29,735 bases of DNA. It comes from CAG-791 sp964386925. Lineage in GTDB: Bacteria > Bacillota > Clostridia > Lachnospirales > Lachnospiraceae. This document shows positions 15,553-23,429 of this stretch, piece after piece (the first letter of the stretch is position 1; the number at the start of each line of letters is the position of its first letter). The position numbers and the translations under genes are program-made. Below the pieces are notes generated by a model. That model saw only the letters and a list, made by a program, of their open reading frames with translations. It was not told the origin of the DNA and made no database searches. The stretch lies in assembly GCA_964386925.1 (NCBI GenBank), contig CAYLUU010000017.1, forward strand, positions 1 through 29,735, read 5' to 3'.

Positions 15553-17649
15553 TTAATCCTGTTCCAACGCTTTCTTGTCCGTAATATATCCGCAGCTTTC
15601 ATCGCAGCAGACCAGCTTGCTGCCTTTCTCTACGAGGACCCCTCCGCACTGCGGGCAGTGCTCTTTAGAAGGACGATTCCAGGTCATGAAATCGCATTCC
15701 GGATTTCCCAGACACCCGTAATATCTGCGCCCCTTCTTGGTCATCTTGATAACAATATCTTTGCCGCACTTCGGGCAGGCAACACCGATTTTTTCAAAAT
15801 AAGGTTTTGTGTTCCGGCATTCCGGGAATCCCGGGCAGGCCAGAAACCGGCCGTGCGGTCCGTATTTAATGACCATTCTGCGTCCGCACTTGTCGCAGAT
15901 TTCATCCGACTCCTCGTCCTTGATTTCTACCTTTTCCAGCTCTTCATTTGCCTTCTGCACGGCTGCATCCAGATCCGGGTAGAAATTCTCTATGATCGTC
16001 TTCCACTTTACGACGCCTTCTGCCACACCATCCAGAAGAGATTCCAGGTTGGCCGTGAACGCAGGATCCACAATTTCCGGGAAGGACGTTTTCATAATGT
16101 TATTCACCGTCTCGCCGATCTCTGTCATATAGAGATTCTTATTCTCTTTGGTGATGTAACGTCTTGCCAGTATGGTAGTAATGGTCGGTGCATAGGTAGA
16201 CGGGCGTCCGATTCCCTGCTCCTCCAGAGCATGTACCAGAGAAGCTTCGGTATAATGCGGCACCGGCTGGGTAAAATGCTGCTCCCCATCCAGTTCCGAC
16301 AAAGTCAGCACCGATGACTCATCCAGGCCTTTCATGATGGCCCCTTCCGCCTTCGTATCATCTGCCGGCTTATATACCTTCAGGAAGCCCTCGAAGGCAA
16401 TCCGTGAGAACGGCATTGTAAAGAGATGCTCCTCTCCGTTCTTCGCCGAAGCCGTTACCGTCACTCTTGTCTGCTCGATGCTGGCAGAACTCATCCGGCT
16501 TGCAACAAACCGGTTCCAGATCAGCTGATACAACCGCAGCTGTTCCCTTGTCAGCGAATCTTTGATGCTTGCCGGCGTCCTTGTAATATCGGTAGGACGA
16601 ATGGCTTCATGTGCATCCTGAATTTTGCCGGTGTTCTTTTTCTGCTCACCAGCTGCCAGATACTCCTCGCCATATTCCGCACGGATATAGCTTGCTGAGG
16701 AAGCCATTGCCTCGTCCGAAACGCGGGTGGAATCCGTACGCAGATAGGTGATGATACCAACGGATCCGCTGCCCTTGAGTTCGACACCTTCATACAGCTG
16801 CTGTGCCACACGCATCGTCTTCTGCGTAGAGAAGTTCAGCGCTTTGGAAGCCTCCTGCTGCAGCGTGGAGGTTGTAAACGGAAGCGGAGCCTTCCGTTCG
16901 CGTTTGGTTGTCTTGATTTCCGTAATGCGATAGGACGCGTCCTGCAGTGCCGCTTTCAGCTCCTCCGTCTGCTGCGCATTAGTCAGCTCTGCCTTCTTCG
17001 CACATCCGGCTTTTCCGTAATAATGGGCGGTAAGAGGCTTTTTTTCTCCCTTTACAGCCAGAACAGCATCGAGCGTCCAGTACTCCTCCGGGATAAATGA
17101 TGCAATTTCATCTTCCCGGTCGCCGATCATCCGCAGCGCCACGGACTGCACACGTCCTGCAGAAAGCCCTCTCTTCACCTTTGCCCACAAAAGCGGCGAG
17201 ATCCGATAACCAACAATACGATCGAGTACTCTGCGCGCCTGCTGCGCATCCACAAGATTCATGTCGATCTCGCGGGGATTCTTGAAGGATTCGGTTACGG
17301 CGCTCTTCGTGATCTCATTGAAGGTGATTCTCGCCACCTTCTTGTCCTCGAGATGAAGTGCCGTCATAAGGTGCCAGGAAATGGCCTCTCCCTCGCGGTC
17401 AGGGTCCGTTGCCAGATATACCATATCCGCCTTCTTCACACGCTTGCGCAAATCAGCCAGAAGGTCGCCCTTTCCACGGATTGTAATATATTTCGGTTCA
17501 AAATCGTTGTCGACATCGATTCCCATCTGACTGCGGGGCAAATCGCGAACATGCCCCTGGCTGGCCGCGACGTCGTATTTTTTCCCAAGGAATTTCTTGA
17601 TCGTTTTCACCTTTGCAGGTGACTCAACTATAACCAGACTTTGTGACAT
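15553..17649 (-). CDS. topA: DNA topoisomerase I (type IA)
   Basis: Relaxes negative supercoils by single-strand passage. The 698-residue protein has the TOPRIM domain (VIVESPAKVKTI with E9; TDPDREGE with D82 and D84) and the catalytic region GIITYLRTDSTRVS with active-site Tyr302. Three C-terminal four-Cys zinc ribbons begin CDKCGRRMV, CPKCGKDIV and CPQCGGVLV. All three appear complete, with the third ending CCDESC. The start is preceded by AGGAG at a longish spacing of about 11 bases; no better in-frame start is near. In many Bacillota topA follows dprA; here it follows a promoter region after truA, and leads into codY. Confidence 0.97.
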   Translation of the reverse strand: MSQSLVIVESPAKVKTIKKFLGKKYDVAASQGHVRDLPRSQMGIDVDNDFEPKYITIRGKGDLLADLRKRVKKADMVYLATDPDREGEAISWHLMTALHLEDKKVARITFNEITKSAVTESFKNPREIDMNLVDAQQARRVLDRIVGYRISPLLWAKVKRGLSAGRVQSVALRMIGDREDEIASFIPEEYWTLDAVLAVKGEKKPLTAHYYGKAGCAKKAELTNAQQTEELKAALQDASYRITEIKTTKRERKAPLPFTTSTLQQEASKALNFSTQKTMRVAQQLYEGVELKGSGSVGIITYLRTDSTRVSDEAMASSASYIRAEYGEEYLAAGEQKKNTGKIQDAHEAIRPTDITRTPASIKDSLTREQLRLYQLIWNRFVASRMSSASIEQTRVTVTASAKNGEEHLFTMPFSRIAFEGFLKVYKPADDTKAEGAIMKGLDESSVLTLSELDGEQHFTQPVPHYTEASLVHALEEQGIGRPSTYAPTITTILARRYITKENKNLYMTEIGETVNNIMKTSFPEIVDPAFTANLESLLDGVAEGVVKWKTIIENFYPDLDAAVQKANEELEKVEIKDEESDEICDKCGRRMVIKYGPHGRFLACPGFPECRNTKPYFEKIGVACPKCGKDIVIKMTKKGRRYYGCLGNPECDFMTWNRPSKEHCPQCGGVLVEKGSKLVCCDESCGYITDKKALEQD

Positions 17650-17771
17650 TCTGCCATATTCTCCTAGATGTATTCCTCCGCGGTTCTCCCGTAAATGCAG
17701 CCTGGGCGGCGCTTAAAGGCGCCTCGCTGCGCGGCAGGCAAACAGGTATTCGATGTTCTCCCGCGGATTGC
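17650..17771 (-). promoter_or_regulatory. GC-rich structured leader of topA-codY mRNA
   Basis: The roughly 120 bases between the predicted start site and topA contain GGCGC/GCGCC around CTTTAA, nested inside GCCTG/CAGGC, and GGGAGAAC twice, next to CCGCGG both times. There is no T-tract, so an attenuator is not obvious. A short reading frame crosses it, but without a credible start or ribosome binding site. Confidence 0.4.
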
Positions 17772-17778
17772 GTTTCCG

Positions 17779-17807
17779 AATATAACGCAAATCCAGATTC
17801 TTGGCAA
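17779..17807 (-). promoter_or_regulatory. sigma-A-type promoter of topA-codY
   Basis: On the minus strand TTGCCA (17802-17807, 5 of 6 to consensus) and TATATT (17779-17784, 5 of 6) are separated by 17 bases. The -35 box lies within a perfect 17-base palindrome (GATTCTTGCCAAGAATC, 17796-17812). A second inverted repeat (GGATTTGCGTT with AACGCAATCC, 17765-17794) surrounds the -10 box. Either could be an operator. Confidence 0.75.
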
Positions 17808-17843
17808 GAATCAACTTGTGACAATTTTATAAACTTATCGGGA

Positions 17844-17867
17844 AATTTGCAGAATTTTCAGATATGG
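17844..17867. promoter_or_regulatory. codY: two overlapping CodY-box-like sites
   Basis: AATTTGCAGAATTTT (17844-17858) matches the CodY consensus AATTTTCWGAAAATT at 12 of 15 positions. AATTTTCAGATATGG (17853-17867) matches at 11 of 15, with the first ten perfect. They overlap by 6 bases, the arrangement described for strong CodY sites in Bacillus. They lie 36 bases upstream of the topA-codY -35 box, just after the truA stop. CodY binding is inferred. Confidence 0.5.
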
Positions 17868-17870
17868 CGC

Positions 17871-18839
17871 CTACTCACATTTCGGAAGATCCCCAGGGAT
17901 CAGCGCATAATTGACGAGATGCAATCCACAGGCCGGCGCGGTCTCTCCTGCCGCCTGTCGATCCCTGGCTTCCAGAATTCCCGGAATCGCATCTGGATCG
18001 AGCATTCCGCGTCCCACCCGTATCAACGTTCCTGCAATAATCCGCACCATATTGTACAGGAAGCCTTTGCCGGACACGCGGATGATGATTTCGCGCGGCA
18101 GCTCCTGATGGTGCTCGCCGCTTCCCGCATTTTTTTCATCACATGCATTCCCAGCATTTCGAGCCGTTATGCCCCCGTTCGTCTCATTTTGTGCATTGCA
18201 CTTCCGTTCGCCGTCTTTTGCTCCGTTGCCATACTCCTTGCACAAAGCCGCTGCTCTCCAGGGACTGTCCGCCTGCAGAATCTCCGGCAGAGAACATAGC
18301 TTCTCTTCGATTTCGATCCTGGTGATCTCCCGTACCGTTGAGGCCATCTCTCTGGCCGGATTGGCAAAGCTTGCAAAATCATGCTCGCCAACCAGCCACT
18401 TAGCCGCTCTTTGCATCGCCGCAACATCCAGCTGCCAATACGTGCAGGCATAGAATCTTGCGTGCACGGGATCCGGAATTGCAGAGCAGTAAATCCGATA
18501 CTCATAGGTTTTCTCCGTGTGCATCTTCCGCGGATGAAATTCCGGATCAACCTCCCAGGAGCCTTGAATACGGATGTCCTCCGGAAGCTTTGTGTTCGCC
18601 GCTTTTGCAAAATTAGCCGGCGGGATCGGAGATGACGTATCGAACACCGCGTAATTGCACCGCGCGTGTACTCCCGCATCCGTCCGACTCGCTCCGATCA
18701 CCTCTATGTTCTCTCCGGTTAGCTCCCGAAGAGCACGGTTCAGTTCTCCCTCAATGGTATGAATTTCTGGATTTTTCTGTGCCGCAAAGCCGGAATAATT
18801 CGTTCCGTCGTAGGCGACCACCAGTATAACTCGCTTCAT
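17871..18839 (-). CDS. truA: tRNA pseudouridine(38-40) synthase TruA
   Basis: Converts uridines 38-40 of the tRNA anticodon arm to pseudouridine. The N-terminus VILVVAYDGTNYSGFAAQ and the catalytic loop GASRTDAGVHA (Asp54) are typical, as is the C-terminal VSGKGFLYNMVRIIAGTLIRVGRG. At 322 residues it is about 60 longer than most TruA proteins. The excess is a polar stretch rich in Asn, Gly, Ala, Lys and Glu (about residues 208-253) inserted between conserved parts, probably a surface loop. The start has GGGA close upstream and AGGAA further off. It is 37 bases after ecfT and probably the last gene of the ecf operon, a common arrangement in Bacillota. The rplM-rpsI pair that often follows truA is not here. 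Confidence 0.95.
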   Translation of the reverse strand: MKRVILVVAYDGTNYSGFAAQKNPEIHTIEGELNRALRELTGENIEVIGASRTDAGVHARCNYAVFDTSSPIPPANFAKAANTKLPEDIRIQGSWEVDPEFHPRKMHTEKTYEYRIYCSAIPDPVHARFYACTYWQLDVAAMQRAAKWLVGEHDFASFANPAREMASTVREITRIEIEEKLCSLPEILQADSPWRAAALCKEYGNGAKDGERKCNAQNETNGGITARNAGNACDEKNAGSGEHHQELPREIIIRVSGKGFLYNMVRIIAGTLIRVGRGMLDPDAIPGILEARDRQAAGETAPACGLHLVNYALIPGDLPKCE

Positions 18840-18876
18840 TTTCCCGTATTCCTACAGCTTTTCCTGTCAGCCCTGG

Positions 18877-19680
18877 TCATCCCAGTGCTATGCGGATTAC
18901 CACGCAGACAGCAATATAGACAATCAATCCGGTATAAGCAGCATAATCTCTTCTTGCATAAACCAGTGGTTTCATTTTCGTTCTGCCCTCTCCGCCCCGA
19001 TAGCACCTGGCTTCCATTGCCATTGCCAGATCATTTGCCCGACGAAATGCGGAGATGAAAAGCGGCACCAGGAGCGGCACCAGACTGTTCACTTTCTTGA
19101 TCAGATTCTTTGATTCAAAATCTGCCCCTCTTGCCATCTGTGCCTTCATAATCTTGTCTGTTTCTTCCATTAAAATGGGTATAAAACGCAGAGCAATGGA
19201 CATCATCATCGCAATCTCATGGACGGGGACATGTATTTTTTTCAATGGACCCAACACATCCTCTAACGCATCGGTCAGCTGATTCGGCGTCGTCGTAAGC
19301 GTCATCAAGGAAGACCCGATGATCAGAAAGATCAGCCGCACAGCCATCTTCGCTGCAAAATCCAATCCCTCATAGGTAATCGTCAGCTTCCAGAAATGTA
19401 CCAGCGGCTCACCCTCTGTCAGGAACAGATTGAATACCACCGTTAACATCAGGAGGAACATAATCCCTTTCATTCCCCGCATGATATAGCCAAAGGGTAC
19501 ATGAGACAGCTTTACAATGATTGCAATCGCAATTGCCGCCAGCAGATATCCCAGCCATGACGAAACAATGAACAGCGAAATAATATATGCAAAGGTCGCG
19601 ATCAGCTTGACTCTGGGATCCAGCCTGTGAATCACCGACTCTGTCTGATAATACTGACCGATCGTAATTTCCTTAAACAT
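18877..19680 (-). CDS. ecfT: ECF transporter transmembrane protein EcfT
   Basis: The membrane coupling subunit of energy-coupling-factor transporters, which import vitamins and related micronutrients together with exchangeable substrate-binding S components. The 267-residue protein starts FKEITIGQYYQTESVIHRLDPRVKL, typical of the family, and has several hydrophobic segments in its first half and a last one at the C-terminus. The two conserved coupling motifs that dock on the ATPases are visible as MARGADF and MEARCYRGG. Its ATG overlaps the end of ecfA2 by 8 bases with AGGAGG inside ecfA2, so translation is probably coupled. No S component gene is in the window, which fits group II systems, where S components lie elsewhere. 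Confidence 0.95.
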   Translation of the reverse strand: MFKEITIGQYYQTESVIHRLDPRVKLIATFAYIISLFIVSSWLGYLLAAIAIAIIVKLSHVPFGYIMRGMKGIMFLLMLTVVFNLFLTEGEPLVHFWKLTITYEGLDFAAKMAVRLIFLIIGSSLMTLTTTPNQLTDALEDVLGPLKKIHVPVHEIAMMMSIALRFIPILMEETDKIMKAQMARGADFESKNLIKKVNSLVPLLVPLFISAFRRANDLAMAMEARCYRGGEGRTKMKPLVYARRDYAAYTGLIVYIAVCVVIRIALG

Positions 19681-20599
19681 CCGCAGCCTCCTGACGTAAA
19701 CGGCAAGTCCCTTCTCCGATGCATGAGAAGTTCTTTCCCGTCAGCCGATTCAATTCATTCACATGCACAAGGATCTCCTCGGCCGCCGCCGTCACCGTTA
19801 GCTTATTCGTATCCACCTGCAGCCCGCATTCCCTTAAATACTGCATGATATACACCATTTGTGGTGCCGCCAGACCAATTTCCTCCAGCTCCTGATATCG
19901 TGAAAAAACTTCCTCCGGTGAGCCATCCATCATAATTTTCCCGGCATTCATAACGAGAATCCGGTCAGCATATTCGGCCACATCATCCATACTGTGGGAT
20001 ACCAGTACAATGGTCATATGAAGTTCTCGTTTCATGGAACGGACCATGTCCAGAATCTCATCCCGCCCCCGCGGGTCCAGTCCGGCCGTTGGCTCGTCCA
20101 GAATCAATATCTGCGGGTGCATGGCCAGCACACCGGCAATCGCCGCCCGGCGCTTTTGTCCGCCGGAGAGGTCAAACGGCGACATCTCCCAGAATTCACG
20201 TGCAAGTCCGACTCTGGTCAGAGCCTCTTGGGCACGCTGCCTGCACTCCTCTTCCGAGAGTTCCAGATTCTTCGGACCGAACATTACATCCGTGAGGACA
20301 TCGGTCTCGAACAGCTGATGCTCCGGATATTGGAAGACCAACCCCACATTAGCACGCAGACTCTTACGGTCAAAATTCTCCGCCAGAATATCCTGTTCGT
20401 TCCAATAAATATGTCCGGTTGTGGGCTGCAGAATTCCATTTAGCATTTGTACAAAGGTAGACTTCCCGGATCCGGTGTGCCCCACCAGTCCGATAAACTG
20501 GCCGTCCGGAATTTCCACACTGATATGATCCAGCGCATTCACCGACATTGCCGTTCCCTTGTCATATACATATGTAATGTCATCGATTCGCAGTGACAT
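19673..20599 (-). CDS. ecfA2: ECF transporter ATP-binding protein EcfA2
   Basis: One of two ATPase subunits of the ECF module, 308 residues. Walker A is GHTGSGKST, the signature is LSGGQKRRAAIAG, Walker B is ILILDEPTAGLD, and the H-loop is VSHSMDD. The longer C-terminal part is typical of EcfA proteins. The open frame extends upstream to 20698, but AGGAGGAAAGC just before the ATG at 20599 and the canonical N-terminus MSLRIDDITYVYDKG fix the start; the extra residues come from the R1 repeat. It forms an asymmetric pair with EcfA1 beneath EcfT. The R1 repeat separates it from ecfA1 by 108 bases, an unusual gap for this pair. Confidence 0.95.
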   Translation of the reverse strand: MSLRIDDITYVYDKGTAMSVNALDHISVEIPDGQFIGLVGHTGSGKSTFVQMLNGILQPTTGHIYWNEQDILAENFDRKSLRANVGLVFQYPEHQLFETDVLTDVMFGPKNLELSEEECRQRAQEALTRVGLAREFWEMSPFDLSGGQKRRAAIAGVLAMHPQILILDEPTAGLDPRGRDEILDMVRSMKRELHMTIVLVSHSMDDVAEYADRILVMNAGKIMMDGSPEEVFSRYQELEEIGLAAPQMVYIMQYLRECGLQVDTNKLTVTAAAEEILVHVNELNRLTGKNFSCIGEGTCRLRQEAADV

Positions 20600-20623
20600 G
20601 CTTTCCTCCTGCGTTACGTGTAT

Positions 20624-20697
20624 CTGTCTGGCACCTACGATTTCAATATGAATTGCCTGCTTACAGATAAATTCAAGATTGAAATTGACAGGTGTCA
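20624..20697 (-). repeat. R1 dispersed palindromic repeat, copy 3
   Basis: On the minus strand CACCTGTCAATTTCAAT, TTGAATTTATCTG, a short loop, CAGGCAATTCA, TTGAAATCG and AGGTGCC follow the same order and spacing as the R1 copies at 55-130 and 26732-26807. The arms pair with each other (GGCACCT with AGGTGTC at the base). It fills most of the 108-base gap between ecfA1 and ecfA2 within an operon, so it is expected to be transcribed. Confidence 0.7.
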
Positions 20698-20707
20698 AAA
20701 ATTACCG

Positions 20708-21580
20708 TTATTTATGTTTCAGTCCGAGTGCCTCACCCAACTCTTCCTTCGTCAGAATTCCCTCCGGCAGATCCAGTCCTGCCTTTCGAAGAGCATCCGC
20801 GAGCAGCGTCACCTCCGGCACATCCAGATGCAACTCCTTCATACGATCTACCTGCGCGAACACCTCCCGGGGTGTCCCCTGCAGAGCAATCTTCCCCTGA
20901 TCCATGACAAACACCTTGTCCGCGTAGATGGCTTCTTCCATATAATGTGTAATCAGAATGATCGTAATTCCTTCCACTTCATTCAAAGCTCTGGCTGCGC
21001 GAATAACTTCATAACGTCCGGAAGGATCCAGCATTGCGGTCGGCTCATCCATAATGATGCATTTGGGATGCATGGCAATGACTCCGGCAATGGAAACCCG
21101 CTGCTTTTGTCCACCGGAAAGTCGATTGGGTGACTTGTGACGATATTCCTGCATGCCGACCGTTGTCAGGGCTTCATCCACTCGCTCCCAGATTTCGCTG
21201 GTCGGGACACCCATATTTTCCGGTCCGAATCCAACGTCCTCCTCCACAACCTGTCCGATGATCTGGTTGTCCGGGTTCTGGAAAACCATGCCGGCTTCCT
21301 GCCGGATATCCCACAGATGTTCCTCGTCCGTAGTCAGCATGCCGTCCACCCAGACCTCCCCACTACTGGGGTACAGCAGCGCATTCAGATGCTTAGCGAG
21401 AGTCGACTTTCCGGATCCGTTATGTCCCAGAACAGCAATAAATTGTCCGGGCTCAACCTCCAGATTCACATCGTCAATGGCACGAACCGTTCCGCTGACA
21501 TTGCCTTCCTCATCTCTGGTTATATAATCGTGAATCAATCCCTTCAAACTGATCATCGCCGTCGACAGCTTCTTCTGCAT
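20708..21580 (-). CDS. ecfA1: ECF transporter ATP-binding protein EcfA1
   Basis: The partner ATPase of EcfA2 in the ECF module, 290 residues. Walker A is GHNGSGKST, the signature LSGGQKQRVSIAG, Walker B CIIMDEPTAMLD, and the H-loop ITHYMEE. The Ala-Met before Leu-Asp in Walker B is common in EcfA1. The start at 21580 is chosen for AGGAG 9 bases upstream; the frame opens 24 bases earlier, at 21604, without a ribosome binding site. It is the first gene after the rplQ terminator, so it needs its own promoter; a modest candidate is annotated just upstream. Downstream come an R1 repeat and ecfA2. Confidence 0.95.
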   Translation of the reverse strand: MQKKLSTAMISLKGLIHDYITRDEEGNVSGTVRAIDDVNLEVEPGQFIAVLGHNGSGKSTLAKHLNALLYPSSGEVWVDGMLTTDEEHLWDIRQEAGMVFQNPDNQIIGQVVEEDVGFGPENMGVPTSEIWERVDEALTTVGMQEYRHKSPNRLSGGQKQRVSIAGVIAMHPKCIIMDEPTAMLDPSGRYEVIRAARALNEVEGITIILITHYMEEAIYADKVFVMDQGKIALQGTPREVFAQVDRMKELHLDVPEVTLLADALRKAGLDLPEGILTKEELGEALGLKHK

Positions 21581-21618
21581 TTCACGTTCTCCTGAATCAA
21601 TCAATACAACTGGACAGA

Positions 21619-21647
21619 AGGATAGCAGAATTTTACATTTTGGAAAA
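21619..21647 (-). promoter_or_regulatory. possible promoter of the ecfA1-ecfA2-ecfT-truA operon
   Basis: On the minus strand TGCTATCCT resembles an extended -10 (TATCCT at 21619-21624), with a poor -35 (TTTTCC, 21642-21647) 17 bases upstream. It sits between the rplQ terminator and the ecfA1 ribosome binding site, where a promoter is needed. Confidence 0.4.
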
Positions 21648-21658
21648 CCATTTGATAC

Positions 21659-21694
21659 AAAAAAATCCCCCGAACCTCTCGGTTCAGGGGATTT
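21659..21694 (-). terminator. intrinsic terminator after rplQ
   Basis: On the minus strand AATCCCCTGAACC, a GAGA loop and GGTTCGGGGGATT form a 13-pair stem with G-U pairs, followed by a run of T. It lies about 32 bases after the rplQ stop and ends the rpmJ-to-rplQ unit. Confidence 0.9.
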
Positions 21695-21725
21695 CCTGAA
21701 TGCATCCAGATAGGATCAATCGCTA

Positions 21726-22256
21726 TTAAACCAGCTCAAGAACAACCATCAGAGCAGCATCGCCCTTTCTCTGGCCGATCTTTACGATTCTGGTGTAACC
21801 ACCGTTACGGGTAGCATACTTCTTGCCATACTCATTGAAGAGCTTGTCAACAAGATCAACTTCCTTAGCATCCTTCTTACGTCCCTCTGCCGGAACCTCA
21901 GTAACAGGATACAGGAACTTCATCAGCTGACGTCTTGCATGCAGGCGAGAAGGAGCATCCTTGGTGATCTTCTTCTCTACTTCGTCATAAACGGTAACCT
22001 TCTTGCCGTCTACTACTTCCTTCACACGCTTGCCGTCCTTGTCCTTGCGGGCAACCTTAGCCTTTACAGTAACCTCTTCGAAGTTGTCCTTCTCCTTTGC
22101 TGCAAGAGCGATCATAGGCTCAACCAGCTTCTGGATTTCCTTTGCACGTGCCTCAGTGGTGATGATCTTTCCCTTGTAAAGAAGGGAAGTAACCTGAGAA
22201 CGCAGAAGTGCCTTTCTCAGCTTGGTCTTTTTGCCTAACTTTCTGTACTCAGCCAT
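21726..22256 (-). CDS. rplQ: 50S ribosomal protein L17
   Basis: Ribosomal protein L17 near the peptide exit tunnel. The N-terminal core YRKLGKKTKLRKALLRSQVTSLLYKGKIITTEARAKEIQKLVEPMI and the C-terminal core GGYTRIVKIGQRKGDAALMVVLELV are typical. At 176 residues it is longer than the common 115-130, because a charged, lysine-rich segment (about residues 60-130) lies between them; similar insertions occur in Lachnospiraceae. The start at 22256 has AAAGGAGAAATAC and gives the canonical N-terminus, while the longer frame upstream does not. A stem (GTGCGG with CCGCAC, 22287-22313) lies in the 126-base gap after rpoA. It is the last gene of the alpha operon. Confidence 0.95.
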   Translation of the reverse strand: MAEYRKLGKKTKLRKALLRSQVTSLLYKGKIITTEARAKEIQKLVEPMIALAAKEKDNFEEVTVKAKVARKDKDGKRVKEVVDGKKVTVYDEVEKKITKDAPSRLHARRQLMKFLYPVTEVPAEGRKKDAKEVDLVDKLFNEYGKKYATRNGGYTRIVKIGQRKGDAALMVVLELV

Positions 22257-22382
22257 TGTATTTCTCCTTTTTCTTTTGGCAGCCCCGTGCGGAACCTGTG
22301 GAATTACCCGCACGACGCCTGTTTTATTGCCGACCCGCAGCACACCTCATGGGATTCACTGCCGCAGGAAACGTTTAAACCA

Positions 22383-23348
22383 TTACTGCTCTATATCCAT
22401 GCCCATATTGAGCTTGAGACCGAGCTCCTTGAGCTTCTCCAGAACCTCATCCAGAGACTTACGTCCCAGATTTCTGACTTTCATCATCTCGTCCGGAGTC
22501 TTGCTGCACAATTCCTGAACCGTATTGATTCCTGCTCTCTTGAGGCAGTTAAAGGAACGAACAGACAGTTCCAGCTCATCAATGCTCATCTCCAGAGTCT
22601 TCGTCTTGTTGTCATCAACCGGCTCAGCCATGACCTCAGTGGTCTTAGCATTGTCGCTCAGGTCGATAAATACAGACAGATGCTCAGAGAGAACTTTTGC
22701 TGCCAGGCTGACAGCATCATCAGGAGCAAGAGTACCATTGGTTGTAACATCCAGAGTCAGCTTATCGAAATCCGTCTGCTGTCCTACTCGGGTGTTCTCA
22801 ACCGTCACATTGACTCTCTGAACCGGAGTGTAAATAGAGTCAATCGGAATAATTCCGATCTTGGTATCCTCGTTCTTGTTCTTATCTGCGCTGACGTAGC
22901 CTCTTCCCTTTGTGATTGTAAGCTCAATGAAGAGTTTCGTCTTCTTGCCGGAGAGCGTAGCGATAACCAGATCAGGATTCATGATCTGAATATCCTGATC
23001 TGCCTGGATATCACTGGCGTGTACAATGCCTTCTCCTTCGTACTCGATGTACGCGGTCTTGGGCTCATCAGTCTCACTGGTGTTCTTGATGGCAAGGCTC
23101 TTGATGTTCATGATAATATCCGAAACATCTTCTTTCACGCCCGGAATCGTGCTGAACTCGTGCTGTACACCATCGATTTTGATCTGGCTGACTGCCGCAC
23201 CCGGAAGGGAAGAAAGCATGATTCTTCTCAGGGAATTGCCGAGAGTAAGACCATACCCTCTTTCGAGGGGTTCTACAACGAATCTGCCGAATTTATTATC
23301 ATCGGACATCTCAGTCGTTTCAATGCTGGGTCTTTCAAAATCAAACAC
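22383..23348 (-). CDS. rpoA: RNA polymerase alpha subunit
   Basis: Scaffold subunit of RNA polymerase, 321 residues. The N-terminal domain (about residues 1-230) has the assembly motifs RGYGLTLGNSLRRIMLSSLPG and ITKGRGYVSADKNK. The C-terminal domain (LELSVRSFNCLKRAGINTVQELCSKT, then VRNLGRKSLDEVLEKLKELG) contacts activators and UP elements. The start codon is GTG, with AAGGAGG 7 bases upstream. It sits between rpsD and rplQ in the classic alpha-operon order. Confidence 0.98.
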   Translation of the reverse strand: MFDFERPSIETTEMSDDNKFGRFVVEPLERGYGLTLGNSLRRIMLSSLPGAAVSQIKIDGVQHEFSTIPGVKEDVSDIIMNIKSLAIKNTSETDEPKTAYIEYEGEGIVHASDIQADQDIQIMNPDLVIATLSGKKTKLFIELTITKGRGYVSADKNKNEDTKIGIIPIDSIYTPVQRVNVTVENTRVGQQTDFDKLTLDVTTNGTLAPDDAVSLAAKVLSEHLSVFIDLSDNAKTTEVMAEPVDDNKTKTLEMSIDELELSVRSFNCLKRAGINTVQELCSKTPDEMMKVRNLGRKSLDEVLEKLKELGLKLNMGMDIEQ

Positions 23349-23429
23349 GCGTATACCTCCTTATTGATATCAATGCAGCTGCGGAGTATCCGCAACAGAC
23401 AACCTGTATGGAACTCCGCATTACACGAA

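Noticed and set aside
17697..17815. Short minus-strand frame in the topA leader that looks protein-like
   Set aside because: It could only start at TTG, without a ribosome binding site, and its 5' half coincides with an excellent promoter. A gene remnant is possible but not supported.
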